Positions 39,827 through 52,508 of a DNA stretch of 64,000 nucleotides are shown here, piece after piece. Positions within the stretch are counted from its first letter, which is position 1, and every line of letters starts with the position of its first letter. Under the pieces are notes generated by a model, which was given only the letters and a program-made list of their open reading frames with translations, had not been told where the DNA came from and did not search any database. The DNA is from Leptospira selangorensis. GTDB lineage: Bacteria > Spirochaetota > Leptospiria > Leptospirales > Leptospiraceae. The DNA lies in contig NZ_RQES01000019.1 in the NCBI RefSeq assembly GCF_004769405.1, positions 434,001 through 498,000 on the forward strand. Direction: 5' to 3'. Both the position numbers and the translations under genes were made by a program.

Positions 39827-40156
39827 ATGGAACTGACGGTAGAAATAAAAGGGAACTCTAGAGTGATCCACCTTATCGGGAATATGGACGTTCATAATAC
39901 CCATAGGATCGAACAGGCGTTCATGGATCATATCCGTAAAGCCACAGAGCCCAATATCGTCTTAGATATGTCCAATGTGGAGTTCGTTTCTTCCGCAGGT
40001 TTAAGAGTCATCGTTGGTTCCTTAAGAGTTTGTAAGGAAAGAGAGATCCAACTCAAACTTGCGGCTTTAAGACCGGCAGTTCGTAAGGTTTTCGAGATCA
40101 TTGATATGGATTCACTTTTTAAAATTTACGATACGGTAGATTCTAGCCTCCAATAA
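39827..40156 (+). CDS. STAS-domain anti-sigma factor antagonist (RsbV/SpoIIAA-like)
   Basis: A protein of 109 residues that can be switched by serine phosphorylation. Seen: [13 protein letters not shown] near residue 14 and [19 protein letters not shown] near 45-63, where Ser55/Ser56 align with the phosphorylated serine of SpoIIAA. Length is normal. Directly downstream of the phosphatase/kinase fusion, it very probably is its substrate; the further target (a sigma factor or other output) is not in this window. Confidence 0.92.
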   Translation: MELTVEIKGNSRVIHLIGNMDVHNTHRIEQAFMDHIRKATEPNIVLDMSNVEFVSSAGLRVIVGSLRVCKEREIQLKLAALRPAVRKVFEIIDMDSLFKIYDTVDSSLQ

Positions 40157-40221
40157 ATCCTTCTACCGAACCGCGGTTTTTGGCTTTCCTCCCTGGCCTT
40201 TCTTTAAAAACTGTGTACCGT

Positions 40222-41874
40222 ATGTCGGAACAAGCGTACTCTATAAATAATCCGTTTCAATCTTCTGATCCATCGGAATCCCAACCCGTTTCCAGTATTT
40301 ACGACGATGCCAATGCAATGGGCAAAGAGTTATTGGAGAAACCTCTGCAAGGAGGTGGAACGGATCGGATCCTAGTACAACATTCTAAAGGAAGAATGAC
40401 TGTTTGGGAAAGGATCAAAGTCCTTACCAATTCAGAACCCAATATTCTCTACCAAAACTGGGGAAAAAATTTAGATGGGGCTTCCTTAATCACAGGTATT
40501 TTAAATATCAACGGAAGGGACGTAGCAATCTACGGACATGACTTCACTCTCAGAGCTGGGTCCATGGACGCTACTAACGGAAACAAACTCGCAAGACTCA
40601 TATACATGGCGGGTGAACATGGTATTCCTCTAATCGGAATGAACGACTCAGCAGGTGCATATGTTCCTGCTGGAGTGGGTGGTCTGGACGGATATTCCGA
40701 AGCATTCACTGCGCTCAGAAAGATCAGCGGTGTTGTTCCAAGCTTAATGTTAATGTTTGGATTTAACGCGGGTGGTGGAGCTTATCTTCCAAGACAAGGT
40801 TCCTTCATGATCCAACCGGAGAATACATTCTTTGGTCTGACGGGACCTGGAGTTGTTAAATCGGTTTTAGGTGAAGACATCAGCGCTGATGATCTGGGAG
40901 GACCAAAAGTCCACGGACAAAGCGGAGTAGTTGATTTAGTCACTAATGACGAGTTAGGAGCTTTAAGAACGGCACTCAGACTTCTATCTTATCTTCCTGA
41001 TAATAGTTCAAGTGCTGCACCTTTCCATCCGACTTCTGATCCTACTGACAGATTTATTTATGAAGAAGAGATCTTATTCAAAAAGACATTCAATTCTCCA
41101 ACAGGGATGAATACTCCATTCGATATCACATTATATATTCAGAATATTTGTGATCATGGACAGTATTTCGAGATCCAACCTCAAAGATCTAGAAACTTAG
41201 TCACCGCATTCGGTAGATTGGGTGGACATGTGGTTGGTTTCGTAGCGAATAACTCAGCAGTTTCTTCCGGTCAGATAGATATCGGTGCGGCAAGAAAAGG
41301 TACAAGATTTATCCGCTTCTGTAACGTGTATAATATTCCTTTAGTATTCTTAGAAGATACCACAGGATTTTTACCAGGAAAAGAGCAGGAACAAAACGGT
41401 ATCGTTTTAGAAGGAAGAAAACTTTTAGATTCGATCATCGATATCCGCACTCCAAGATTAACTCTTATCATCAGAAACGCATTCGGTGGAGCTTACGCAA
41501 GTTTTAACTCTTACCATACGGGCGCGGACATGGTATTTGCACTTCCTACTGCAAGGATTGCAGTAATGGGACCTGCAGGTAAGGATTACGTTTACAAAGA
41601 CGAGATCACTGCCATCCAAAAAGAATATAAGGAAAATCTAAAAAATGGTGCATCTGAAAAAGATGCCGCTGCGACCAGGGATAAAAAACTTCAACTTCTC
41701 TCTCAAAAATACGAGAAAGAACTGATGAACCCTAAAGAAGCATTATCTTTAGGATCTGTTTCCAGGATTGTTCTTCCGGGAACCACCAGAAACATCCTAT
41801 TCAAAAATTTAGATTATTTAATCCGACACTACAAACCTGGACCGATGTCCGGACCTCAAAGGGAATTCGAGTAA
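40222..41874 (+). CDS. Acyl-CoA carboxylase, carboxyltransferase subunit
   Basis: Transfers carboxyl from carboxybiotin to an acyl-CoA (acetyl-, propionyl- or other). Seen: [20 protein letters not shown] near residue 38, [16 protein letters not shown] near 136, [13 protein letters not shown] near 165, and in the second half [19 protein letters not shown] near 378 with [10 protein letters not shown] near 420. The pairing with the next gene (biotin carboxylase plus carrier, 6 bases downstream) shows a two-subunit enzyme. The frame begins at a TTG at 40180, but the ATG at 40222 gives a more typical N terminus. The substrate cannot be fixed from sequence by eye. Confidence 0.9.
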   Translation: MSEQAYSINNPFQSSDPSESQPVSSIYDDANAMGKELLEKPLQGGGTDRILVQHSKGRMTVWERIKVLTNSEPNILYQNWGKNLDGASLITGILNINGRDVAIYGHDFTLRAGSMDATNGNKLARLIYMAGEHGIPLIGMNDSAGAYVPAGVGGLDGYSEAFTALRKISGVVPSLMLMFGFNAGGGAYLPRQGSFMIQPENTFFGLTGPGVVKSVLGEDISADDLGGPKVHGQSGVVDLVTNDELGALRTALRLLSYLPDNSSSAAPFHPTSDPTDRFIYEEEILFKKTFNSPTGMNTPFDITLYIQNICDHGQYFEIQPQRSRNLVTAFGRLGGHVVGFVANNSAVSSGQIDIGAARKGTRFIRFCNVYNIPLVFLEDTTGFLPGKEQEQNGIVLEGRKLLDSIIDIRTPRLTLIIRNAFGGAYASFNSYHTGADMVFALPTARIAVMGPAGKDYVYKDEITAIQKEYKENLKNGASEKDAAATRDKKLQLLSQKYEKELMNPKEALSLGSVSRIVLPGTTRNILFKNLDYLIRHYKPGPMSGPQREFE

Positions 41875-41880
41875 ACACAG

Positions 41881-44622
<2,742 letters not shown>

Positions 44623-44635
44623 GTTAAACTTCAAA

Positions 44636-44667
44636 GATTCTCGTTGGTGATTTAACCGGCGAGAATC
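44636..44667. terminator. Probable shared terminator of the carboxylase and cheB genes
   Basis: A perfect 8-bp inverted repeat, GATTCTCG (44636-44643) and CGAGAATC (44660-44667), with a 16-base loop; the right arm overlaps the last codons of cheB. Located between the convergent ends. No long T tract, so moderate support. Confidence 0.45.
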
Positions 44668-45680
44668 TCGGAAGGAACATCTACTAAGGAAAGTATTTTT
44701 TCCGCAGCCCCTCTCTCTATCGCTTCTCTCGGCATTCCAAATACGACAGAACTTGCCTCATCTTGAGCGATTGTTCTTCCGCCTGCTTGTCGGATCTCTA
44801 AAAGTCCTGCTGCTCCATCGGATCCCATTCCTGTAAGTAAAAAGGCTTTTGCATTCCGTCCCACATGTTTTGCAACGGAATGAAATAATACATCCACGGA
44901 AGGTCTATGACGATTTACGAGTGGTCCGTCGGTGATCCTTACTATAAATTGAGCTCCACTCCCTACCACTTCCATATGTTTATTACCGGGAGCGATGAGC
45001 GCGATCCCTTCTTGGATCCGATCCCCGTCTTTTGCTTCCTTTACGGTGATCTTACATATCTTATCTAAACGATTTGCAAATGCTTCCGTAAATTTTTCAG
45101 GCATATGTTGTACGATCACAATACCAGGGCTATTTGCGGGAAGGGATGTAAGTATGTCTTCCAATGCAATCGTTCCGCCGGTAGAGGTCCCGATGGCTAT
45201 GATCCGATCAGTAGTTGCAATTTTTGTAAAATCAAGTCCGTTTGTTTTGGGAGAAGGAGCAGAAATTTGATGTTTCAATTTAGAAATGGATGCAGAACGA
45301 ATACATTCTCCTAAATAAACCGCCGAATCTTCTAAAAAATCTTTCAAGCCTATCTTCGGCTTAGTTACAATTCCTACTGCTCCTTCTTTTAATGCCACCC
45401 AAGCCGTTTCAGAAGATTCTTCCGCGAGAGAGGAACAAATTAAAACCGGAGTAGGGTGAGTATGCATGATCTTTTTCAAAAAGCTGATCCCGTCCATTCT
45501 TGGCATTTCTATATCCAGAACGATTACATCAGGCCATCGTTCAGACTTTCCTAATTTTTCTAATGCAAAAACTGGATCAGGAGATGATCCGATCACCTTG
45601 ATATCGGAATTCATTTCCAGAACTTGTTTTAGTACGGATCTGACTACTGCAGAATCGTCTATAATATATACGTATATCAT
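44652..45680 (-). CDS. cheB: Chemotaxis response regulator / protein-glutamate methylesterase CheB
   Basis: Demethylates and deamidates chemoreceptor glutamates after phosphorylation by CheA. The receiver domain has IIDDS (Asp8-Asp9) and the phosphoacceptor Asp56 in VIVLDIEMP. The C-terminal methylesterase domain has GTSTGGT (Ser166), VQHMPEKFT (His192) and LTGMGSDGAAG (Asp288), the catalytic triad. Length 342 is normal. Last gene of the chemotaxis operon; no cheR is seen in this window, although demethylation needs a methyltransferase. Confidence 0.97.
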   Translation of the reverse strand: MIYVYIIDDSAVVRSVLKQVLEMNSDIKVIGSSPDPVFALEKLGKSERWPDVIVLDIEMPRMDGISFLKKIMHTHPTPVLICSSLAEESSETAWVALKEGAVGIVTKPKIGLKDFLEDSAVYLGECIRSASISKLKHQISAPSPKTNGLDFTKIATTDRIIAIGTSTGGTIALEDILTSLPANSPGIVIVQHMPEKFTEAFANRLDKICKITVKEAKDGDRIQEGIALIAPGNKHMEVVGSGAQFIVRITDGPLVNRHRPSVDVLFHSVAKHVGRNAKAFLLTGMGSDGAAGLLEIRQAGGRTIAQDEASSVVFGMPREAIERGAAEKILSLVDVPSEILAG

Positions 45681-45686
45681 GTTATA

Positions 45687-46178
45687 CTAATTTTTAGGGT
45701 TTTCCATATACACTTCCCCGTCCCAAAGAGAGAAATATATTTTTCGATGGGATTTACCTCCGGTATTGGAAGCTGTTAGGTCTATATTCGCCTTACGAAC
45801 TAGATCAAGAACGGATTCGACGTTTTTTTCACCTATCTCTACGATCTTTTTCACTTCTTCCAGTTTATCTTCTTCCGGAGAAAACATGGACGCACCGCCG
45901 AAAATTTTGCATACGAATCTGCCAGGTCTTTCTCCCAATTTTTGGAAGTGTTTTAGAAAAGATTCCAATGCATCATCTGCATACTTCGGATGAGGTTCCG
46001 GAATATGAGAAGGCCGTTTAGGCAGCATGATATGAGCCATTCCTCCTACCTTGGAATAAGGATGCCAAAAACATAATGCAACACAAGAGCCTAATAATGT
46101 GCGGATCCTTGTACCATTTTCACCCCAATAGAAACCTCCAGGTTGGAGAAAAATATCCTTAACGATTTCGGGTTCCAT
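45687..46178 (-). CDS. cheD: Chemoreceptor glutamine deamidase CheD
   Basis: Deamidates receptor glutamines and can interact with CheC-type phosphatases. TLLGSCVALCFWHP gives the catalytic cysteine (Cys32), and GGMAHIMLP the catalytic histidine (His49). VKIFGGASMF-like stretch (VCKIFGGASMFSPEED) and NTGGKSHRKIYF, the family's GG/N-x-GG-x-x-x-R elements, follow. Length 163 is normal. It lies 6 bases before cheB and 2 bases after cheW. Confidence 0.95.
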   Translation of the reverse strand: MEPEIVKDIFLQPGGFYWGENGTRIRTLLGSCVALCFWHPYSKVGGMAHIMLPKRPSHIPEPHPKYADDALESFLKHFQKLGERPGRFVCKIFGGASMFSPEEDKLEEVKKIVEIGEKNVESVLDLVRKANIDLTASNTGGKSHRKIYFSLWDGEVYMENPKN

Positions 46179-46180
46179 TC

Positions 46181-46690
46181 TTAACCGGCGGAGACTGCAT
46201 TAACCGCTTCTTCTTTGGTTTCTTCTAAAGCGGTCAATTCTTCTACAGTCAATAAACGAAGAAGATTGAGCAAAAGAATAAATCCGCTCGCTTGCCTTGC
46301 CATACCTGCCAAAAAATCCACACGTATCCTGGAGCCGAATGTAGGAGGAGGTTCAATTTCAGAAGAAGGTATACCTAATACTTCGTATACGGATTCTACG
46401 ATGAGACCGATATCCATCCTGGCACCGTTTACTGATTCGGGAACTTCTACTATCACGATACATGTTCTTTTATCAGGAGAATGTTTCTTTCTGAAAAACT
46501 TATCGCATACATCCAAGACCGGGACCACATTCCCTCTTAGATTGATTACCCCCGGAATAAAAGAAGGCATCATTGGGACAGTAGTTACATGAGTGTATTC
46601 TAAGATCTCTTTTACATTCAGAAGTCCTATTCCGAAAGTCTCCTCTCCGATCTTAAAGGTCAAATACTGGTTGTCTTCGAAAGTGCTCAT
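46181..46690 (-). CDS. cheW: Chemotaxis coupling protein CheW
   Basis: Scaffold that links receptors to CheA. It shows YLTFKIGEETFGIGLLNVKEI at the N terminus, VINLRGNVVPVLDV near 49 and the C-terminal strand FGSRIRVDFLAGMA, all typical. Length 169 is normal. Its stop is 2 bases from the cheD start and its start is 9 bases from the receptor stop; the four genes from cheA onward are tightly packed. Confidence 0.95.
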   Translation of the reverse strand: MSTFEDNQYLTFKIGEETFGIGLLNVKEILEYTHVTTVPMMPSFIPGVINLRGNVVPVLDVCDKFFRKKHSPDKRTCIVIVEVPESVNGARMDIGLIVESVYEVLGIPSSEIEPPPTFGSRIRVDFLAGMARQASGFILLLNLLRLLTVEELTALEETKEEAVNAVSAG

Positions 46691-46699
46691 GTATAAACC

Positions 46700-49576
46700 T
46701 CAGTATTTTTCAAACTTAGGTTTGTCTGGAATACTTACAGTCCGTACAGCCGCTAAACTTTTGGATCCGTTCCCGGTAGTTTCTCTTCCCTGAGATTCTT
46801 TGCTCAATCTGAAGAATAGCACTGATTCTCTTAGAGATTCGGCTTGGCTATTCATCTCTTCAGCGATCGCAGCTAACTCTTCGGAAGCAGAAGCATTTTG
46901 TTGAGAAACCTGATCTAACTGTCCCATTGCTTTATTGATCTCAACTACACCGGATGCCTGTTCTTCACTGGAAGCCGTAATTTCCTGCACCAAATCTGCA
47001 GTTTTTCTAATATTCGGAACAATCTCATTAATGAGTTTTCCTGCTTTTTCTGCGATTGCAACGGAGGATACGGCAAGACCCGAGATCTCATTAGCGGATT
47101 TTTGGCTTCTTTCTGCTAACTTTCTAACCTCAGAAGCTACTACTGCGAATCCTCTTCCATGTTCTCCCGCTCTTGCGGCTTCGATCGCGGCGTTTAAGGC
47201 GAGTAGATTCGTTTGGTACGCAATATCTTCTATGATTGAAATTTTTTCTGCGATTTGTTTCATCGCTGACACAGTCTCGGTCACAGACTTACCACCATCT
47301 TCCGCATCCTTAGAAGATTGACTTGCTATTTGTTCCGTCTGCTTGGAATTACTAGCGTTTTGATCAATGGAAGCAGTCATTTCTTCCAATGAAGAAGTAG
47401 TTTGTTCTACGGAAGCAGCTTGTTCTGAGGCACCCTGACTAAGCGAATTAGCGGTGGAAGAAACTTCTCCAGCAGAGCCGACGAGGCTTCCTGCTTTCAT
47501 TACTATATCACCCATGATCTCGTTCAGTTTATCTACCGTTGTATTTCCATACTCTTTCAGTTTTCCGAATGTCCCGAAGTATTCATTCTCAATTTTAGAA
47601 GTAAGATCCCCGTTCGCTAACCTTTCTAGGGCGTCTACTACTTCGTTTAATCCGGTTTCACTGACTTGTAAGAATGAGTTAATACCTTCTCCTAAACTTC
47701 TAAAGAAGCCGTCTTTTCCTTCCAATCTTACGCGAGTTTTGAAATCTCCTTTTGCTGCGGCACCTACAATCTCTTCGATCTCTTTTTGAACCGCAAGTTC
47801 AGCAGTTACATCGGACCATTCCACAACCGCTCCTAACCTTTGTCCGTCAGAACTCAAGATAGGGTTCGCGATCAGATTAAATGTTCTTCCACTGATCACG
47901 ATCGAAGACTCGTAGGTTGAATTCAGATTACCTACCAAATTTCTTTGGTGGGCGGGATTTTTATGGAAGGTATCAATATTGGTTCCAAGCAAACTTTGTA
48001 GATTGAAAGAAGCCAATTGTTTCCTAATATCTCCTTCGCTGTTTTGGAACATCTTATATACGGCTTTATTCATATACTTAATGTTAAAATCGTTATCAGC
48101 AATCATTACGTTAGTTGAAGTATTGTCTAATGCCACCTTGATACGTGTGAGCTCGTCATTCTCTAGTTTGCGAGCTTCCGCGACTTTTTTCTGCTCTGTC
48201 ACATCGGACCATTCTACAACCGCGCCCAATCTGTCCCCGTTGTCTGTAAGGATTGGATTTGCGATCAAATCGAATGTTCTTCCTCCGATTTCAATACTAG
48301 ATTTAAAAGTGTTCGTAAAAGAACCGAGTATTCCTCTTTGGTGGGCAGGATTTTTGTGATAAGAATCAATATTCGACCCAAGCAATTTATTTAAATGGAA
48401 ATTAGTGAGTTGTTTTCTAATATCGGATTCACCTATTTCAAACATCTTCACGATCGCTTTGTTCATATATTTGATATTCAAATGAGTATCAGCGATCATG
48501 ATATTTGTACTGGTATTATCCAAAGCAACTTTGATACGAGTAAGCTCCTCGTTCTCTTGGCGTCGGACCTCCAACATTTTCTTTTGCTCGGTTACGTCTG
48601 CCCATTCTACTACAGCTCCGAGTCTGTCACCCGATTCCGTTAAAATCGGATTAGCAATCAGATCAAAACTTCTGCCGCCAATTTCAATATTAGAGCGGAA
48701 TGTTTGGTTCAGTTCTTTTAGGATACCTCTTTGGTGAGCAGGATTTTTATGATAACTATCAATATTAGAGCCCATCAAAGATTCCATTCTGAATTGACTA
48801 AGTTGTTTTTTAATATCCTCTTCCGCGTTCCCAAACATCTTACGGATGGACTTGTTCATGTACGTGACCTTTAAATTTTGGTCAGCCATCATGATATTCG
48901 TAGTCACATTGTCCAAAGCGGTTTTGATCCGAATAAATTCTTCCGAATCAGAACTACCGGTATTTACAATACTTCCGGAAGAGAAAGGTTTTAGATAAAT
49001 AACAAGAGCAGGTAAGAGAAGGGTCCCAAATATAGCGAACAGAAAATGATAATATACTGGGACTTCTTTCTGGACAGGAATAGAAAGTGAAGATCTGGAT
49101 CTATTCCAGTCGGATTTTAATTTTTCTAATTTAGGTAGAGAGTTCTCGGAAACTTGATTTAGAAAATTCTCTCTCGTATCCTTGGCCTGGATCCCCAAAA
49201 TACCTTTTGCGGCTAGGATACTTTCTTGGAGAGAATCCAGATCTTTTTGGAATTGTTGTATATCTTCCGGATTTTTTAAACCGGAAGAAAATTCTTTCAG
49301 ATTTGATGAAATCTCGTTTTGGATCGTTTTCAGATCTTCTAATTTAGAAGAAATGGATTCTTTACTTTGGCCGGGTAGAAATAAAGAATACAGCCCGGAT
49401 TCATAATCCTTTAATTCCGAATATATTGTATCGGAAGAGACTAAATTTTTATCCGAAGATCCGGTCTCGAATCCGTGATCATACAAATAACTCCAGCCGG
49501 CTGAGCCGAATGTCAGAACTATTCCTAACAATAACGACCAAACAATTACGCTTAATTTTAATTTACCCTGTCCCAT
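46700..49576 (-). CDS. Methyl-accepting chemotaxis protein with three tandem PAS modules
   Basis: Chemoreceptor of 958 residues. Transmembrane segments at about 8-27 and 174-196 bracket a helical periplasmic domain (about 28-173). Then three near-identical 131-residue PAS modules follow at about residues 216-346, 347-477 and 478-590 (DNA about 48931-47800), each with [13 protein letters not shown] or close variant, FDLIANPIL and [15 protein letters not shown]-like region (about 590-690) precedes the signalling domain, whose hairpin tip reads [20 protein letters not shown] near 795. It sits between cheA and cheW, suggesting a receptor dedicated to this array. The PAS triplication is a tandem duplication, clear at protein level. 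Confidence 0.93.
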   Translation of the reverse strand: MGQGKLKLSVIVWSLLLGIVLTFGSAGWSYLYDHGFETGSSDKNLVSSDTIYSELKDYESGLYSLFLPGQSKESISSKLEDLKTIQNEISSNLKEFSSGLKNPEDIQQFQKDLDSLQESILAAKGILGIQAKDTRENFLNQVSENSLPKLEKLKSDWNRSRSSLSIPVQKEVPVYYHFLFAIFGTLLLPALVIYLKPFSSGSIVNTGSSDSEEFIRIKTALDNVTTNIMMADQNLKVTYMNKSIRKMFGNAEEDIKKQLSQFRMESLMGSNIDSYHKNPAHQRGILKELNQTFRSNIEIGGRSFDLIANPILTESGDRLGAVVEWADVTEQKKMLEVRRQENEELTRIKVALDNTSTNIMIADTHLNIKYMNKAIVKMFEIGESDIRKQLTNFHLNKLLGSNIDSYHKNPAHQRGILGSFTNTFKSSIEIGGRTFDLIANPILTDNGDRLGAVVEWSDVTEQKKVAEARKLENDELTRIKVALDNTSTNVMIADNDFNIKYMNKAVYKMFQNSEGDIRKQLASFNLQSLLGTNIDTFHKNPAHQRNLVGNLNSTYESSIVISGRTFNLIANPILSSDGQRLGAVVEWSDVTAELAVQKEIEEIVGAAAKGDFKTRVRLEGKDGFFRSLGEGINSFLQVSETGLNEVVDALERLANGDLTSKIENEYFGTFGKLKEYGNTTVDKLNEIMGDIVMKAGSLVGSAGEVSSTANSLSQGASEQAASVEQTTSSLEEMTASIDQNASNSKQTEQIASQSSKDAEDGGKSVTETVSAMKQIAEKISIIEDIAYQTNLLALNAAIEAARAGEHGRGFAVVASEVRKLAERSQKSANEISGLAVSSVAIAEKAGKLINEIVPNIRKTADLVQEITASSEEQASGVVEINKAMGQLDQVSQQNASASEELAAIAEEMNSQAESLRESVLFFRLSKESQGRETTGNGSKSLAAVRTVSIPDKPKFEKY

Positions 49577-49625
49577 ACGATTTACCTATACTATAAATTA
49601 ATTATTTCCTTTATTATCGAGTCAC

Positions 49626-51731
49626 TCAACGTGCGAGTGTCCTATCTCTTAAATTAGTTCTTTGGATCTTTAATAGGGAATGAAGACCAGGCACGTCCAG
49701 AATGAACGCGATCTTTCCTGTACCTAAAACGGAGGTCCCGCTGATACATTGTATCCCTTTGAAAATTTCATTCAAAGGTTTGATTACCGATTGGATCTCT
49801 CCTAATAGATCATTTACCAAAATCCCGAAATTTCTACCGTCATGTTCTAAGACGAGGACATTCTTCCTTCCTTCATCCGGATCGGGCAGACCTAAAAATC
49901 TTCCTAAGTGCAGAATTGGTAAAACTTCTCCTCTTAGATTTATAGAACCTGCTATTTCTTCGGGTAGAAGTTGTAGTTCCGACTCCATTGTCTCTCTTAC
50001 CCAATCCATAGGCACTACGAAGTAAGAATCACAGGATCTAACTAAGAATCCATCTATGATCGCGAGTGTAAGAGGAAGTCGGATAGAGAATACGGAACCT
50101 TTCCCAAATTCAGATTGTACATTCACTGAACCTCTAAGAGATTCTATATTGCGAAGTACGACATCCATTCCAACACCTCTACCTGAAAGGCTTGTAACTG
50201 ACTCCGCAGTTGAAAATCCCGGTTGGAAAATTAGATTAAAAATTTCTTGTTCGTTTAATACTTGGGCAGGATCTATCAGACCTTTTTCGATCGCCTTCTG
50301 CCTGATCTTTTCATGATTGATGCCTTTTCCATCATCAGAGATCTCAATCGAAATACTGCCGGTGGAATGAGAGGCTTGTATTTTTAATTTACCTCTTTGC
50401 GATTTTCCGAGATTTGTTCTTTCTTGGCTGGGCTCTATTCCATGATCTAGCGCATTTCTTAAGATATGAACGATAGGATCGTTTATTTTTTCGATCACTG
50501 AACGATCTAATTCTGTTTCCCCGCCCAATATTTCGAAGTCCACTTCCTTTCCAAGTTCTAAGGAAATATCTCTTACTGTTCTTCTATACTTTTCGAAAAG
50601 TTCTCCTATAGGCACCATTCTAAGTGCCATTGCAGTCTCTCTGATCTCTCCAACAAGTCTGGATAATACTTCAGCAGATTCGTTTAAGTCTGAATCTTCC
50701 TTATCTACAAGTAAGCGACCTAGGCTTGCTTCCGAAATGATCAACTCTCCCACAAGGTTTACAAGTTGATCCACCTTTGCGGAATCTATTCGGATAAGTT
50801 TTGGAACAATTTGAGTCGTTTGTACTTTTTCAGCTTCGGATTTCTTGGGAGAAGTTTGTTCTTTAGAAATTCCGGATGAATAGGCTGGAGTTGGGGTTTG
50901 GAACCGAAGTCCTTGTAATTCCAGTGCCTTAAAATATTCTTCTTTTTCACAAGGGATTTCATTTGAGATCGTATGAAATATTTCTTCCGAAGAATTTGGA
51001 GGAATAAGTCTTAAAAAGGAAGAATCCTTTACGAAAGAAAAAACAGATTCTAGATCCTTCTTCTCCGAACTTGACTTAAGTTGTACCTCATAACCTAAAT
51101 AACAATTTTCTGAATCCCAATTATTCCAATCCGGTAGTTTAGTTTTGTATACGTATAAATATTGAATCTCTCCGACCGTTCTTAGATATTTCAAAAAGGA
51201 GAATGGGTCCATTCCATCTTTAAATATATTTTCTCCCGGGAAAAATGTGATCTGCCAATTTGAGTTAACTGTTCCCTTTTTTTCCGCCTTATTTGAGACT
51301 AGATCACTTGCAGGATTTTTAATTTCTTTTTTTTCGGAAACTTTACCGGTAAATCCTTGAGCCTCCTTTATAATTTTTGTTTGTTCAGCCTCTAATTCAG
51401 GAGCCAAATCCCGGCCAGGAACAGGATCTTCTACAATTCGTTTTAAATGATCTATAGCTCTTAATAGAAAGTCTATTTTAGCTGGATCCAATTCGGTTTT
51501 TCCGGATCTGGCCAGGTCTAATAGTGTTTCCAGTTCATGGGAGCATTCCTCTATGGATTCATAGCCGAACATGCCCGCTGTCCCTTTTACTGTGTGAACG
51601 GAACGGAACATAGAATGAATAGCTTCTTCATTGAATTCTCCTTTTTCCATTTGCAAAAGATGCAATTCCGCTCCGGATAATAATTCCAGAGATTCCTGTA
51701 TAAATGCTTCTTTAATCTCTGAAAGATCCAT
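49626..51731 (-). CDS. cheA: Chemotaxis histidine kinase CheA
   Basis: Central kinase of the chemosensory array. P1 domain has the phosphorylated histidine in MFRSVHTVKGTAGMFGY (His46). The dimerisation part begins at about residue 318 (VDQLVNLVGELIISEA). The ATPase domain shows DHGIEPSQER near 433, DDGKGINHEKI near 465 and GRGVGMDVV near 520. The CheW-like P5 domain occupies about 560-690 (INLRGEVLPILHLGRFLG). Length 701 is usual. The ATG shares one base with the stop of the preceding STAS gene, so translation is probably coupled. Confidence 0.96.
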   Translation of the reverse strand: MDLSEIKEAFIQESLELLSGAELHLLQMEKGEFNEEAIHSMFRSVHTVKGTAGMFGYESIEECSHELETLLDLARSGKTELDPAKIDFLLRAIDHLKRIVEDPVPGRDLAPELEAEQTKIIKEAQGFTGKVSEKKEIKNPASDLVSNKAEKKGTVNSNWQITFFPGENIFKDGMDPFSFLKYLRTVGEIQYLYVYKTKLPDWNNWDSENCYLGYEVQLKSSSEKKDLESVFSFVKDSSFLRLIPPNSSEEIFHTISNEIPCEKEEYFKALELQGLRFQTPTPAYSSGISKEQTSPKKSEAEKVQTTQIVPKLIRIDSAKVDQLVNLVGELIISEASLGRLLVDKEDSDLNESAEVLSRLVGEIRETAMALRMVPIGELFEKYRRTVRDISLELGKEVDFEILGGETELDRSVIEKINDPIVHILRNALDHGIEPSQERTNLGKSQRGKLKIQASHSTGSISIEISDDGKGINHEKIRQKAIEKGLIDPAQVLNEQEIFNLIFQPGFSTAESVTSLSGRGVGMDVVLRNIESLRGSVNVQSEFGKGSVFSIRLPLTLAIIDGFLVRSCDSYFVVPMDWVRETMESELQLLPEEIAGSINLRGEVLPILHLGRFLGLPDPDEGRKNVLVLEHDGRNFGILVNDLLGEIQSVIKPLNEIFKGIQCISGTSVLGTGKIAFILDVPGLHSLLKIQRTNLRDRTLAR

Positions 51732-52114
51732 TACAACTTCTCCAATCCGTATGCAAACTTAAAGGAAGAGGAATCTTTTTTAGAAATTCGGATACGATCC
51801 TGGAAGAATCCTATCAAACCATACAAATCATAAAATTCTAATAAACAATTTGGATGATTTAAAATAGCAAGATCCCAGGATTTATATAAGGAATCTTTTT
51901 TGAGTAAAATCAGGGACTGAACGAAACTAGAATCCACTTTTTCCAAAGCAGAGGTATCTATCTCTATCCGGATCGGATTCCTATCTAAAAGTGATTGTAA
52001 CTTTGACTTCCAATCGGAGGCATAATATATAGAAGCCTCTCCGGAAAGATCCAAATGAAAGATCGGTCTGGAATTCTTTTCGCCTAGTTCAGATACTTTA
52101 ATTTCCAAAGACAT
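51731..52114 (-). CDS. STAS-domain-like protein in the chemotaxis operon
   Basis: The 127 residues have the sulfate-transporter/anti-sigma-antagonist outline: HLDLSGEASIYYASDWKSKL near 20, IRIEIDTSALEKVDSSFVQ near 48 (Ser62/Ser63 in the phosphoserine position) and WDLAILNHPNCLLEFYDLYG near 81. The match to STAS is recognisable but not strong. It lies between cheY and cheA in the same operon; a link between the chemosensory system and a partner-switching pathway is possible. Not a common gene in textbook che operons. Confidence 0.7.
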   Translation of the reverse strand: MSLEIKVSELGEKNSRPIFHLDLSGEASIYYASDWKSKLQSLLDRNPIRIEIDTSALEKVDSSFVQSLILLKKDSLYKSWDLAILNHPNCLLEFYDLYGLIGFFQDRIRISKKDSSSFKFAYGLEKL

Positions 52115-52126
52115 AAAGTTTCCTGA

Positions 52127-52489
52127 TTACACGAGTAAAACCTGGATCGTTTTTAAAAGTTCTTCCGGAGAAAAAGGTTTCGTTAGCCAAGCCTTAGCTC
52201 CCGCTTTTAAACCTTCGTTTTTTAGATCGTCTTGCGACTCAGTTGTAAGCATGATGATCGGAACGAATTTATTGTTTGAGTCTTCTTTGATCGCCTTTAC
52301 AAAAGATATGCCGTTCATGTTCGGCATATTCATATCACTTACCACCAGATCCACTTTCCCTTCTTTCAATTTCTCCAAACCTTGAAGTCCATCTTCTGCT
52401 TCTATTACGGAAAAAGAAGCCCGAGAAAGATGGAGGGTAAGTATCTTTCGGAACACGGCTGAATCATCCACGATTAAGATTTTTTTCAT
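52127..52489 (-). CDS. cheY: Chemotaxis response regulator CheY
   Basis: A single-domain receiver of 120 residues. Acidic residues Asp8/Asp9 in ILIVDDSA, phosphoacceptor Asp52 in VVSDMNMPNMNG, and Lys104 in WLTKPFSPEE are all present. As phospho-CheY it would act on the flagellar motor. Located 12 bases before the STAS gene and 19 after the receiver-ATPase gene of the same operon. Confidence 0.93.
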   Translation of the reverse strand: MKKILIVDDSAVFRKILTLHLSRASFSVIEAEDGLQGLEKLKEGKVDLVVSDMNMPNMNGISFVKAIKEDSNNKFVPIIMLTTESQDDLKNEGLKAGAKAWLTKPFSPEELLKTIQVLLV

Positions 52490-52508
52490 ATTCTCCTTCT
52501 TTTCATTC

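Noticed and set aside
46935..48737. Plus-strand open frames within the chemoreceptor gene
   Set aside because: They repeat with the PAS modules because the sense strand is repeated; protein content is low-complexity and without family resemblance.
47800..48931. Assembly artefact as explanation of the triple PAS repeat
   Set aside because: The three copies differ at many residues throughout, so they are diverged modules rather than a duplicated read.
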